DNA of 64,000 nucleotides, taken from positions 1-64,000 of the forward strand of contig JAPSKP010000008.1 in the NCBI GenBank assembly GCA_031181585.1, in the 5' to 3' direction. Within the stretch, counting starts at the first letter, position 1. Each line of letters opens with the position of its first letter. The stretch is from Lysinibacillus sp. GTDB taxonomy: Bacteria > Bacillota > Bacilli > Bacillales_A > Planococcaceae. The notes beneath the pieces were generated by a model. The model had not been told where the DNA came from, did not search any database, and worked only from the letters and a program-made list of their open reading frames with translations. This document shows, one piece after another, positions 49,720 through 57,887 of the stretch. Position numbers and translations under genes: made by a program.

Positions 49720-50319
49720 TTAATTAATTGTGTTGTAATTGTGAATACTATTTTTCCATAGCTCGGTATTGGATGTCGTTACCGCTGCTGCCCCGTTTTG
49801 CAGGGCCTCAATCGCATCCTTTTCCGTATTCAGCAGCCCGCCCGTTAGTAAAGGCTTATCTGTAACAAGCGAAAGTTTCTTGATAAAATCCGGTGCCCTG
49901 CACGGCATAATTTCGATAATATCCGCCGCAGAATCATTGACCGATTGCTCCAATTGACAATAAACTTCCGTGTCAATCAAAAAGACACGCTGAATGACAA
50001 ACATTTTCTTCTGCTTTGCCTTTTTAATGACATTCGATTTCGTCGTCACAATCGCAAACGGTTTTACTATATTATAGAGGAAATCGATACCGTATTGATC
50101 CAGCTGCAGCCCGCCAATCTTCTCCACATGCAAAATAACCGGCAGCCCTTCATCATGCAGCAGCTTTACATACTGATGCACCGTTAAAATATTGCCTGTC
50201 ATCAGGATTACCGCACTCAAGTTCTGTTTATATTTGATCGCCTTTTCAAGCGCTTTTGGCTCCTTGATTGCAGCGATCATCCGATGCTTTTCAAGCCTTT
50301 CCTGAAATACCTTCAACAT
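49720..50319 (-). CDS. glpP: Glycerol-3-phosphate responsive antiterminator
   Basis: A 199-residue TIM-barrel RNA-binding protein. It has the GlpP landmarks MIAAIKEPKALEKAI, LSAVILMTGNILTVHQYVKLLH, VILHVEKIGGL, FAIVTTKSNVIKKAKQKKMFVIQRVFLIDT, IEIMPCRAPDFIKKL and PLLTGGLLNTEKDAIEALQNGAAAVTTSN. In Bacillus it binds glycerol-3-phosphate and glp leader RNA and prevents termination. ATG at 50319 follows AGGGGGG. It is the first gene of the ugp unit and is followed by the leader terminator described above. Confidence 0.92.
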   Translation of the reverse strand: MLKVFQERLEKHRMIAAIKEPKALEKAIKYKQNLSAVILMTGNILTVHQYVKLLHDEGLPVILHVEKIGGLQLDQYGIDFLYNIVKPFAIVTTKSNVIKKAKQKKMFVIQRVFLIDTEVYCQLEQSVNDSAADIIEIMPCRAPDFIKKLSLVTDKPLLTGGLLNTEKDAIEALQNGAAAVTTSNTELWKNSIHNYNTIN

Positions 50320-50622
50320 GATATCCCCCCTTCTCTCTATAATAGAAGAGAAAGCCATGCATATGGTGATAATTTGATAAACATAACATATTGTTTACAC
50401 TCTGTTTACTTCTCCTATTTTTGAGAAGGGCAGCGGCAATGAGCATGAAAAAGTTTTGATTTAAAGCTACATGAAGAGGCGGAATGCGCTTTATGTAACT
50501 CCTCTAAAAAACAAACGCCCGCAAGTTGAAAATCTTCAACATGCAGGCGTTCATTTTATCATCCATTAGCAGATTTCTTTTCGTTCATTGAGCAGTCGGA
50601 GAACGTTTTACCTGCCAATAGC
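50320..50622. other. Spacer between the alcohol dehydrogenase and glpP genes
   Basis: The 303 bases hold the glpP promoter region (I could not choose a clear pair of boxes) and the terminator of the alcohol dehydrogenase operon at 50506-50551. Confidence 0.5.
50506..50551 (-). terminator. Terminator of the permease-ALDH-ADH operon
   Basis: AACGCCTGCATGTTGAA and TTCAACTTGCGGGCGTT pair (17-base arms, two mismatches) and are followed by TGTTTTTT on the minus strand. Confidence 0.88.
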
Positions 50623-51798
50623 TTAATGCTCTACAATCACACCGTCATAGGCAGCTCTGTAGATTTTGAAAATATCCTCTTTTAACAATGGAAGCGGGCT
50701 GCGGGCTAAAATACGCTTTTGCTCCACCGCGTCATTTGTCAGACCTTCCAGTGCATCTTCTGTAATGTCGAAGCCTTTTAATGTAGATGGAATGTTGACA
50801 TCCTCCACTATACGCTTCAGCTCCGCTACACATTTATAGGAAGCTTCCTCTTGCGAGAGGTTCGCAGAGCTGAAGCCCATTGCGTCATAAATATCCTTCA
50901 TGCGTTTTTCACAGCTGCTGCGGATATAGCCCATCACGTATGGAAGCAGCACGGCGTTTGAATCCCCGTGTGCGATATGGAACTGACCGCCGAGCGGATA
51001 AGCCAGTGCATGTACACCTGCTACTCCGGCATTGAAGAACGCGAGACCAGCTAAATAACTGCCATAGCTCATATCCGTACGCGCCTGCTTGTTTTCTCCT
51101 TCGAACACCGCTGTGCGAAGGGAATTGCTGATCAGGCGAATCGCCTGAAGTGCCAGCGCATCCGATACAGGGCTCGCATTTTTTGAAATATATGCTTCGA
51201 CCGCATGTGTCAGCGCATCTACACCTGTTGCAGCTGTTACTTTTGGCGGCAGTGAAATTGTTAGTTCCGGATCGACAATCGCAACATCCGCCAGCAGATA
51301 ATCATGCGTCACGACATCCTTTGTCGTTTCAAGTGACAGCACGGAAATATTCGTGATTTCCGAGCCTGTACCGGATGTTGTCGTAATCAAAATCGTCGGC
51401 AAGCCTTTTTTCGATACTTGCTTCGACCCTGTTAAATTCAAATAATCAGCAACTTTTCCTTCGTGTACAGCAAGCACGCCAGCGAGCTTCGCTAAATCCA
51501 GCGCACTGCCGCCGCCTAGACCAATGACTAAATCAAATGCATGGTCCCGTGTATAGGCGACCAATTTTTCACCAACAGCAAGCGGCGGTTCTGGTACTAC
51601 CTCTGTATAAAGCTCCGTCGTCACACCGATTTCTGCCAGCGGTTTTTCTACCTTATCCGTTAAGCCTAAACCCTTTAAAAATGGGTCGGTTACAACCAAC
51701 ACTTTTTTTGCGCCAAAGCGCTGCACTTCACCAGCCAAATGCGCCAGTGAGCCCCAGCCAGTATAGCTAATCGGGGCAAAAGTAATTTTTTCTGCCAT
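50623..51798 (-). CDS. Iron-containing alcohol dehydrogenase
   Basis: A 391-residue group III alcohol dehydrogenase. NAD-binding GLGGGSALDLAKLAG, ITTTSGTGSEITNISV, and the metal-binding helix GVDALTHAVEAYIS with the later HALAYPLGGQFHIAHGDSNAVLLP (His ligands) are intact. Members oxidise or reduce short alcohols, 1,3-propanediol, lactaldehyde or hydroxy acids. It is the last gene in an operon with an aldehyde dehydrogenase and a permease, so the substrate is probably an imported alcohol or hydroxy acid that passes through an aldehyde. The substrate cannot be named. Confidence 0.9.
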   Translation of the reverse strand: MAEKITFAPISYTGWGSLAHLAGEVQRFGAKKVLVVTDPFLKGLGLTDKVEKPLAEIGVTTELYTEVVPEPPLAVGEKLVAYTRDHAFDLVIGLGGGSALDLAKLAGVLAVHEGKVADYLNLTGSKQVSKKGLPTILITTTSGTGSEITNISVLSLETTKDVVTHDYLLADVAIVDPELTISLPPKVTAATGVDALTHAVEAYISKNASPVSDALALQAIRLISNSLRTAVFEGENKQARTDMSYGSYLAGLAFFNAGVAGVHALAYPLGGQFHIAHGDSNAVLLPYVMGYIRSSCEKRMKDIYDAMGFSSANLSQEEASYKCVAELKRIVEDVNIPSTLKGFDITEDALEGLTNDAVEQKRILARSPLPLLKEDIFKIYRAAYDGVIVEH

Positions 51799-51810
51799 TG
51801 TAGTTCCTCC

Positions 51811-53232
51811 TTACGCTTGATTCCAGACGATTAATTTTGATTCGACCATTTCATGGATGGCATATTTCAGTCCTTCTTTGCCTGTTCCGCTTTCCTTTAC
51901 GCCGCCGTACGGCATTTGGTCTACACGATATGTCGGGATATCATTAATAATGACACCGCCAACTTCAAGTTTTTTAGATGCTGCAAATGCGGTCTGGATA
52001 TCCTGAGTGAAAATCCCTGCCTGCAGACCGTAATTTGAATCATTGATTGCCTGGATTCCTTCTTCAATAGAGCTGATGCGATTCACGCTCACAATCGGTG
52101 CGAACACTTCCTGACAGCTTACCTTCGCATGAGACTCTACATTGTGCAAGATGGTCGGTGCGAATACCCCATCTGTAATCGAGCCGCCTGTTAAGACTTC
52201 CGCTCCTTTTGCTGCAGCTTCCTCCACCCACTGCTGGGCACGTACTTGCTCATCTGCATGAATCATCGCGGCAATATCCGTTTCCATATGAAGCGGATTA
52301 CCGACCTTCAGCTTCTGTGCTGCCGCCACAAATTTCTCGATAAACTCATCCGCGACCTCTTCCATCACATAAATACGCTGGATCGAAATACACACCTGCC
52401 CCTGATTGGAGAAGGCACCGACTACGCATTTTGCCACGATGTCATCGATATTTGTGCCGCGGTCAATAATCAGTCCCGCATTTGAGCCAAGCTCTAATGC
52501 AACTCGCTTGAGTCCTGCCTTATTACGGATACCGATCCCTACTGCTGGACTGCCCGTAAATGTAATCATCTTCACTTTATCGCTTGTGACAAGCGCATCA
52601 CCCACTACACGGCCGCTTCCTGTGACGACGTTAAATGCACCTTTTGGCAAGTTTGTTTGCGCAATCAGCTCGGCTAAAAACAAGGCCGACAACGGTGTTT
52701 GGGAAGCCGGCTTTAACACAATCGTATTACCTGCCGCAATCGCCGGCCCCACTTTATGTGCGACTAAATTCTGCGGGAAATTGAACGGTGTAATCGCACC
52801 GATGACACCGATCGGCTGCGTGATTGTGTAGCCAAAGCGGCCTGCCCCGCCTTTAGCTGCATCCATCGGAATCATTTCACCTGTTAATCGCTTAGCTTCC
52901 TCAGCCGCAAATTTATACGTCTCAATCGTCCGGTCAATTTCAGCAAGCGCAAACTTGATCGGCTTGGCACCTTCCAAAGAAATGATTTCAGCTGCACGCT
53001 GCCGGTTGTCCTTGAATAGCTGTGCGAGATGCTCTAAAATTTCTGCACGTTCAAGCGCTGTTAAACCGGCCATCACTGGACGCGCTGCCTCCGCCGCATC
53101 AATTGCCTGCTTTACCTGCTCCTCTGTTGCCTGCGGGATTTGAGCTAACACTTCTTTTGTATGAGGAGAATATAATTCAATAAAACCTTGTCCTTCTACC
53201 CATTCACCATTCAGATAAAATTGCTTTTGCAT
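51811..53232 (-). CDS. NAD(P)-dependent aldehyde dehydrogenase
   Basis: A 473-residue aldehyde dehydrogenase. The N-terminal NGEWVEGQGFIELYSP, FTGSPAVGIGI (nucleotide turn), the general base Glu in ALELGSNAGLII, and the nucleophile Cys in SNQGQVCISIQRIYV are in place, and PYGGVKESGTGKEGLKYAIHEM is the family C-terminus. It oxidises an aldehyde to the acid. It lies 12 bases upstream of the alcohol dehydrogenase gene and five bases after the permease stop, so the three proteins are made together. Confidence 0.92.
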   Translation of the reverse strand: MQKQFYLNGEWVEGQGFIELYSPHTKEVLAQIPQATEEQVKQAIDAAEAARPVMAGLTALERAEILEHLAQLFKDNRQRAAEIISLEGAKPIKFALAEIDRTIETYKFAAEEAKRLTGEMIPMDAAKGGAGRFGYTITQPIGVIGAITPFNFPQNLVAHKVGPAIAAGNTIVLKPASQTPLSALFLAELIAQTNLPKGAFNVVTGSGRVVGDALVTSDKVKMITFTGSPAVGIGIRNKAGLKRVALELGSNAGLIIDRGTNIDDIVAKCVVGAFSNQGQVCISIQRIYVMEEVADEFIEKFVAAAQKLKVGNPLHMETDIAAMIHADEQVRAQQWVEEAAAKGAEVLTGGSITDGVFAPTILHNVESHAKVSCQEVFAPIVSVNRISSIEEGIQAINDSNYGLQAGIFTQDIQTAFAASKKLEVGGVIINDIPTYRVDQMPYGGVKESGTGKEGLKYAIHEMVESKLIVWNQA

Positions 53233-53237
53233 AAAGC

Positions 53238-54641
53238 TTATCCCTCCTGCTTTTCAATTGTTGAATACGGATTGCTTTGCTGATCTTTGACGAAAGTATT
53301 GTCCACTTCACCGCGGAAAAAATTACGGCCATAGATTAGTAGACAAAGCACAATCCCTACCGCGAAGCCCCATGCCGCCCCTTTAATACAAAGTACGGCT
53401 GCGATAATACCGCCAATACCTAGATCTGTTTGACTGCGTGCTTCCAAAATACCTACTTTCACACTTACATAACCCTGGATCAATAGGGTAAGAGCCAGTG
53501 CGACACCTAAAATCGGCTCTACTAAACTAACAATCGGCAATAGTAATAAACCTGTATTTGTCCCCCAGCGGAAAGAACCCACACCGCCAAAGAATGAATC
53601 CATTGCCTCACGCCCTTTTTTATAACGCTCGATCATCACTACCTGCATCGCCGACCATGTCGGACCACACATTGTGACGTCTGGACCTAAAATACTCATA
53701 AAGCTGTTACGTATACCAAAAACCAGGTGCGCACGGCTAGGTAAATATTCGATTTTTTCATCCGGACGGGCTGCCGAGCCGTCTTCTACTAATACTTTGT
53801 TTTGCAGCACGTCACCGAACAATACGATATATGTTGCCAGCACCGTTGGAAGCGCTGTCACAAACATCATCAATGGCGGCAGTCCTAGACCGAATACCGT
53901 GTACTCATTCCATAAGGTGATAAAGTCGGGAGATGAGAAACCCCACTCAATTTTCGGCCATGATGCTTCACCGAATAATGGTGCAATGACAACGGCAATA
54001 ATGATGACCGGGAAAATACCGAGCTTTGCAATCGTGCCCCAAAATACGTTGCGCTTTTGGAACTGTGTGAAATGTTTTGAGAATAATAGATAAAACCCAA
54101 TACCAATCGCGATGGAAATTGTCCATGGGAACATCTCAAAGCGTCCCCCTACCTGGAAGACAGAAATAACCGCTGCCAAACCGGCTCCCATAATAACGCC
54201 CGTTTTTAATGCGGGCGGGATTAAACTCACGACACGCGATGCCAGCCCGGTAGCACCTAAAACAAGGCTTAAAATACCAAGCGTCAGCTGGAAGGCTATG
54301 AGTGAATGCACCCTTTCCGGTCCTTGCGGGAACTGCTCACAATATAAAATGATGAGCGGAATGGCCGGTGTAATCCAGCCCGGTACGACCGGATCACCTA
54401 GTAAATGGTGCAGTAAATAAAATAATCCGTTTAATACGATAATCGCTAACGCTACTTCAAACGGCATACCAAGCAATGCTGTTAATAACGGAATGGCCGA
54501 TAAATCAACCGCACACATTAATAACCCTTGTACATAATCCGGCCATTCAAAGCGATAATGAATGAATGGAATACGGATTTTGAATGGTCCTGCCGGAATA
54601 TGGGGGGATTCTTCCCCATATTTACGATCTTTCCATAACAT
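53238..54641 (-). CDS. Multi-pass permease of uncertain family
   Basis: A 467-residue membrane protein with about 12 hydrophobic helices and a cytoplasmic C-terminus. Proline- and glycine-rich segments such as LLGDPVVPGWITPAIPLIILYCEQFPQGP, SLIPPALKTGVIMGAGLAAVISVFQVGG and SILGPDVTMCGPTW recall the two-half inverted repeat fold of nucleobase/sulfate (SLC23/SLC26-like) transporters, but I cannot name the family with confidence. It is the first gene of the operon with the aldehyde and alcohol dehydrogenases, and a LacI regulator is encoded next. ATG at 54641 lies six bases after GGGGGA. Confidence 0.75.
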   Translation of the reverse strand: MLWKDRKYGEESPHIPAGPFKIRIPFIHYRFEWPDYVQGLLMCAVDLSAIPLLTALLGMPFEVALAIIVLNGLFYLLHHLLGDPVVPGWITPAIPLIILYCEQFPQGPERVHSLIAFQLTLGILSLVLGATGLASRVVSLIPPALKTGVIMGAGLAAVISVFQVGGRFEMFPWTISIAIGIGFYLLFSKHFTQFQKRNVFWGTIAKLGIFPVIIIAVVIAPLFGEASWPKIEWGFSSPDFITLWNEYTVFGLGLPPLMMFVTALPTVLATYIVLFGDVLQNKVLVEDGSAARPDEKIEYLPSRAHLVFGIRNSFMSILGPDVTMCGPTWSAMQVVMIERYKKGREAMDSFFGGVGSFRWGTNTGLLLLPIVSLVEPILGVALALTLLIQGYVSVKVGILEARSQTDLGIGGIIAAVLCIKGAAWGFAVGIVLCLLIYGRNFFRGEVDNTFVKDQQSNPYSTIEKQEG

Positions 54642-55164
54642 TTGATTTCCCCCAATCAACTTTGTGTGATGCTAGTCGTACGAACTACTATTCAGCAATA
54701 TGAATACGTAGTCATTTTAGAGAACAAGCACTCTCCAATCAGATAACCCCTGCTTTTCACTAATTGGAGGTTTTTTGTGCCTGCTCAGCAAGCTTGTTGC
54801 TTTCCGCTACAGCAGGCTCGCTTTCCACGGGCATGGCCTCAGCCTCCTCAGGCCAACATGATGTTGGTCATAAAGGCGTTGCCACAGGATGTGGCGTTCC
54901 TTTATTTTTTTAAACTCCTGCGGGGTCTTCGGCTCATGCGACTGTCACTTTGTTTTCGTCGCAGAGAAAACATTGCTATTCCCGTAGGAGTCTCGCTGCC
55001 TTCACTACAATCAACTAGCAAAAGCTATTTGATAAGGTTTTACCCGAAAAATAAGCTCCTTACCTGCTGCTGATATTTAGATAATCAACACAACCTACTA
55101 TTCCTTTATTGCTGAACTACGTTAAAAATGGTTACGTATTCATTTTTAATGAAATAAAACAGGC
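54642..55164. other. Spacer with structured GC-rich element
   Basis: The 523 bases carry, near the permease, an 8-bp palindrome TCGTACGA with TAG/CTA flanks at about 54672-54686 (possible LacI-type operator), a plus-strand hairpin with T-run at 54731-54777, and the structured repeat-like element at 54781-55022. Confidence 0.45.
54781..55022. repeat. Structured Bacillales-type intergenic repeat
   Basis: The block has the pattern TTTCCAC/GGGC..CTCAGCCTCCTC, then CTCCTGCGGGGTCTTC, and finally CCCGTAGGAGTCTCGCTGCCTTC, the ends of which (54915-54925 and 54981-54990) pair. This resembles a highly repeated non-coding element I know from Bacillus and relatives. An extra part with two small perfect hairpins (CCAACATGATGTTGG, GCCACAGGATGTGGC) lies inside. 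Confidence 0.5.
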
Positions 55165-56163
55165 TCATCGCCGTTTTATCTTTTTTGTCGTACTTCTTGA
55201 AAAAACTTTAACAGACTCCGTAATGTTGATGCAAGAGTTTTTTTTATTTTCTATCAATTCAATCAATCGCTCAATGGCGAGCAGCCCCAGGTTATGCTCC
55301 GAGATACTGCCGATTGTCGTTAATTGAATTCGTCCATGCTGGCTCAGCTCCACATTATCAATACCGACAATACTGATGTCATCCGGTACAGCGGCCCCAA
55401 TCTGTGTTGCATGATCTAAAATATTCAAGGCAATCGAATCCGATCCCGTGCAGATAGCAGTTGGTTTTTCCTCCAGCTCCAGCAGCGCGGCCAACGCATC
55501 CTCACAGCCCTTTTTGGATGTATCCGTCTGCAAAATATAGGCATCTGAAAGTTCAATTTGATGATCCTCACAAGCTTTCAAAAACCCTTCATAACGATGC
55601 TTAAATGTACTGACAGTCAGCGGCCCCCCTACCCAGCTGAGCCTCGTATGCTGCTGCTCGATGACATGCTTTGCCGATAAATACCCCGCCTCGAAATTAT
55701 CGATTTCCACAAACTGCTCGTTATTTCGATGCTTGCGGTTATACGTAATAAACGGAATATTCATCTCCTGCAGACGATTAAAAATCGGGTCATCATACAA
55801 AATACACGACAAAATAATGCCGTCTACCTTTGTGCCGATTGCCGTCGCATACGCTTCTGTTAAGTTTTCATCGTTCACGAACTGCACATTTACTTTATAC
55901 CCTTTTTCCGTCGCATAATTCACAATGGCTGTTGTTGTATCCACAAAAAACGGGTTATGCAGCGGTCCGGATAACAAGGCAATGGTTTTTGTCTTTTGCT
56001 GTACGAGCGACCTGGCATTCGCATCCGGTACATAATTTAACGCTTCGATCGCTTTTAAAACCTTTTCTAACGTCGGCTTTTTTACAAGCTCCGGCGTATT
56101 TAATACCCGTGACACCGTCGTTTGCGAAACCCCCGCATATTTCGCCACATCCTTCGAAGAAAC
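55165..56163 (-). CDS. LacI family transcriptional regulator
   Basis: A 332-residue LacI/GalR regulator. The helix-turn-helix is SSKDVAKYAGVSQTTVSRVLNTPELVKKPTLEKVLKAIEALNYVPDANARSLV, followed by a periplasmic-binding-protein-like domain with IALLSGPLHNPFFVDTT, ISIVGIDNVELS (effector-binding Asp/Asn) and a short tail. ATG at 56163 follows AAGGGGG. Its place upstream of the permease-ALDH-ADH genes, on the same strand, suggests that it controls them in response to a sugar-like effector. Confidence 0.9.
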   Translation of the reverse strand, partial: VSSKDVAKYAGVSQTTVSRVLNTPELVKKPTLEKVLKAIEALNYVPDANARSLVQQKTKTIALLSGPLHNPFFVDTTTAIVNYATEKGYKVNVQFVNDENLTEAYATAIGTKVDGIILSCILYDDPIFNRLQEMNIPFITYNRKHRNNEQFVEIDNFEAGYLSAKHVIEQQHTRLSWVGGPLTVSTFKHRYEGFLKACEDHQIELSDAYILQTDTSKKGCEDALAALLELEEKPTAICTGSDSIALNILDHATQIGAAVPDDISIVGIDNVELSQHGRIQLTTIGSISEHNLGLLAIERLIELIENKKNSCINITESVKVFSRSTTKKIKRR

Positions 56164-56337
56164 CATACGCTCACCCCCTTCTATTACTTGCACTATTTCT
56201 TATATTGTAACAAGTAGATTTCCTTTTTTGGAAAGGATTTTTTTCAATCTGTGACGTTCGTTTTCTATATAGCTTTACAATCCTATTAGTGAAATAACAT
56301 TATTGTGATTTTACACTCTGTTAGTAAACAATGTCGT

Positions 56338-56805
56338 TTACGCTTTTATTTTTCTAATTTTAATAGTCGAGCAGTGGATGATGATTGTCGTTTGGGAAAA
56401 TAATAGAATTTCATGCTGTAATTTCTTTTTACTCAACGGAAGAATTTCATCATATCCCCACTCATCAAGCCCTCTCCTGCCGCCAAAAACAATTTCATGG
56501 GGCTTGTTCCCGTAGACATTTCGAGTGATATCATAGTCCATAAAAAACTTCCGAACATTTACCCATTGGATTTCATATGTCCCTCCTCCCTCTTCATACT
56601 GTTCAATCACCATTTTTACTGTCGTGGGGTCCTTCGTTTTCCCATTTTCTTGATTTAACACCGTCAGCGAAATAACCTTCCCATCATGAAATGAATGGCT
56701 TTTTAAAAAGCCCGCTGTCTCTTGATTAAATCGAGGTAATAATTTTTTGAGCTCCTCTGCATAGCCTGTTATATCCCAATGGTCATCATCTACAAAAAAC
56801 TTCAT
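56338..56805 (-). CDS. Hypothetical protein
   Basis: A 155-residue protein with a soluble, mixed alpha/beta part (FVDDDHWDITGYAEELKKLLPRF, KVISLTVLNQENG, GTYEIQWVNVRKFFMDYD, PHEIVFGGRRGLDEWGYDEILPLSKKKLQHEILLFS) and a basic tail. No signal peptide, membrane helix or known motif is seen. The ATG has an acceptable GGAGAA site. It stands between the LacI gene and the mevalonate operon on the same strand but with spacers of 174 and 166 bases, so it is probably monocistronic. Function not recognised. Confidence 0.6.
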   Translation of the reverse strand: MKFFVDDDHWDITGYAEELKKLLPRFNQETAGFLKSHSFHDGKVISLTVLNQENGKTKDPTTVKMVIEQYEEGGGTYEIQWVNVRKFFMDYDITRNVYGNKPHEIVFGGRRGLDEWGYDEILPLSKKKLQHEILLFSQTTIIIHCSTIKIRKIKA

Positions 56806-56932
56806 TCAAACATTCTCCTTATTCTAAAAATCCTATTATCCTTTTGCATTTTAGCACAAATATCCAATTTTTATTTTTCTACTATAGCAGCATCCTCCCC
56901 CAAAAATATAAGATCCCTTGAACGCATACATG

Positions 56933-56970
56933 AAAAAAGGATGCGGGAAGAGAATCCCCACATCCTTTTT
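56933..56970 (-). terminator. Terminator of the mevalonate operon
   Basis: AAAAAAGGATGTGGGG and CCCGCATCCTTTTTTC on the minus strand form a stem with a T-run that begins directly at the lyase stop codon. Confidence 0.85.
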
Positions 56971-56971
56971 C

Positions 56972-57868
56972 TTACTTGTTTTGCACTTTATACACTTTAC
57001 TGTCAGGCTGTCTACGCATTGCCTGCTGTAAAAACTGCGTCGCGGTAAACAATTTTTCTTCATCAATAGTTGTCTGCACGCCTACACGATGCAGGAAGTT
57101 CACTAAATCATTCGTTGATACATTACCGCTTGCACCCGGGACATAAGGACAGCCGCCCAAACCGCCGATCGCACTGTCGTATTTTGTAATCCCGCACTCA
57201 AGTGCTGCAAATATATTCGCTAACGCGCGGCCGTACGTATCATGAAAATGAAGGGCAAATAAATCACGGTCATATTGAGTGAGCAGCTCTGATAAAATAG
57301 CCTTTACCTGCACAGGGTCTGCTACGCCAATTGTATCGCCGAGCGAGATTTCCAAAACCCCCATCTCTAAATACGCATCAATGATTTTCCTCACTGTCTG
57401 AAGCGTTACTTCGTCACCGAACGGACTGCCGAATACAGTCGAAATATAGCCTCGTAGTCGTATGCCTTCACGATTTGCTGCTTCAGCTACCGCCTTTAAG
57501 TTTTGCAGAGATTGGTCGATGGACGCATTCACATTGTGTTGATTGTGCTCCTCGGAAGCAGAGATAAATAGCGCGATTTCATCCACCTTTTGTTTGACGG
57601 CCCCTTCCATCCCTTTCAGATTCGGCACAAGCGCTGCATACGTTATTTTTTCATCACGTGTGATTTGTTCGAATACTTCATTGTGATCGGCCAGCGCCGG
57701 TATCCATTTAGGACTGACAAAAGAGGATACTTCGATGTGCCGGACGCCTGTTTCGCTGATTAAGTTGATCCATTCTACTTTCAAATCAGTTGGAATAAAT
57801 ACTTTCTCGTTTTGTAAGCCGTCACGCGGGCCGACTTCTCTTATTTCCACTGCCTTTGGTAAGGTCAT
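56972..57868 (-). CDS. mvaB: Hydroxymethylglutaryl-CoA lyase
   Basis: A 298-residue enzyme that cleaves HMG-CoA to acetyl-CoA and acetoacetate. It has the family hallmarks: VEIREVGPRDGLQNEK with the catalytic Arg and Asp, IEVSSFVSPKWIPALAD, ISLGDTIGVADP, LFALHFHDTYGRALAN with the metal-binding His-x-His, and GGLGGCPYVPGASGNVSTND with the catalytic Cys. ATG at 57868 lies nine bases after AGGGGG; the longer open frame overlaps the end of the permease gene. It is the last gene of the operon. Leucine catabolism also uses this enzyme, but no other leucine gene is present, and the HMG-CoA reductase upstream points to mevalonate. Confidence 0.92.
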   Translation of the reverse strand: MTLPKAVEIREVGPRDGLQNEKVFIPTDLKVEWINLISETGVRHIEVSSFVSPKWIPALADHNEVFEQITRDEKITYAALVPNLKGMEGAVKQKVDEIALFISASEEHNQHNVNASIDQSLQNLKAVAEAANREGIRLRGYISTVFGSPFGDEVTLQTVRKIIDAYLEMGVLEISLGDTIGVADPVQVKAILSELLTQYDRDLFALHFHDTYGRALANIFAALECGITKYDSAIGGLGGCPYVPGASGNVSTNDLVNFLHRVGVQTTIDEEKLFTATQFLQQAMRRQPDSKVYKVQNK

Positions 57869-57887
57869 ACAGATATACCCCCTTTCG

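Noticed and set aside
52406-52831. 141-codon plus-strand frame opposite the aldehyde dehydrogenase
   Set aside because: Antisense shadow of a well-conserved gene.
56972-57868. Leucine degradation as the role of the HMG-CoA lyase
   Set aside because: No isovaleryl-CoA, methylcrotonyl-CoA or methylglutaconyl-CoA gene is present in the operon, while HMG-CoA reductase is.
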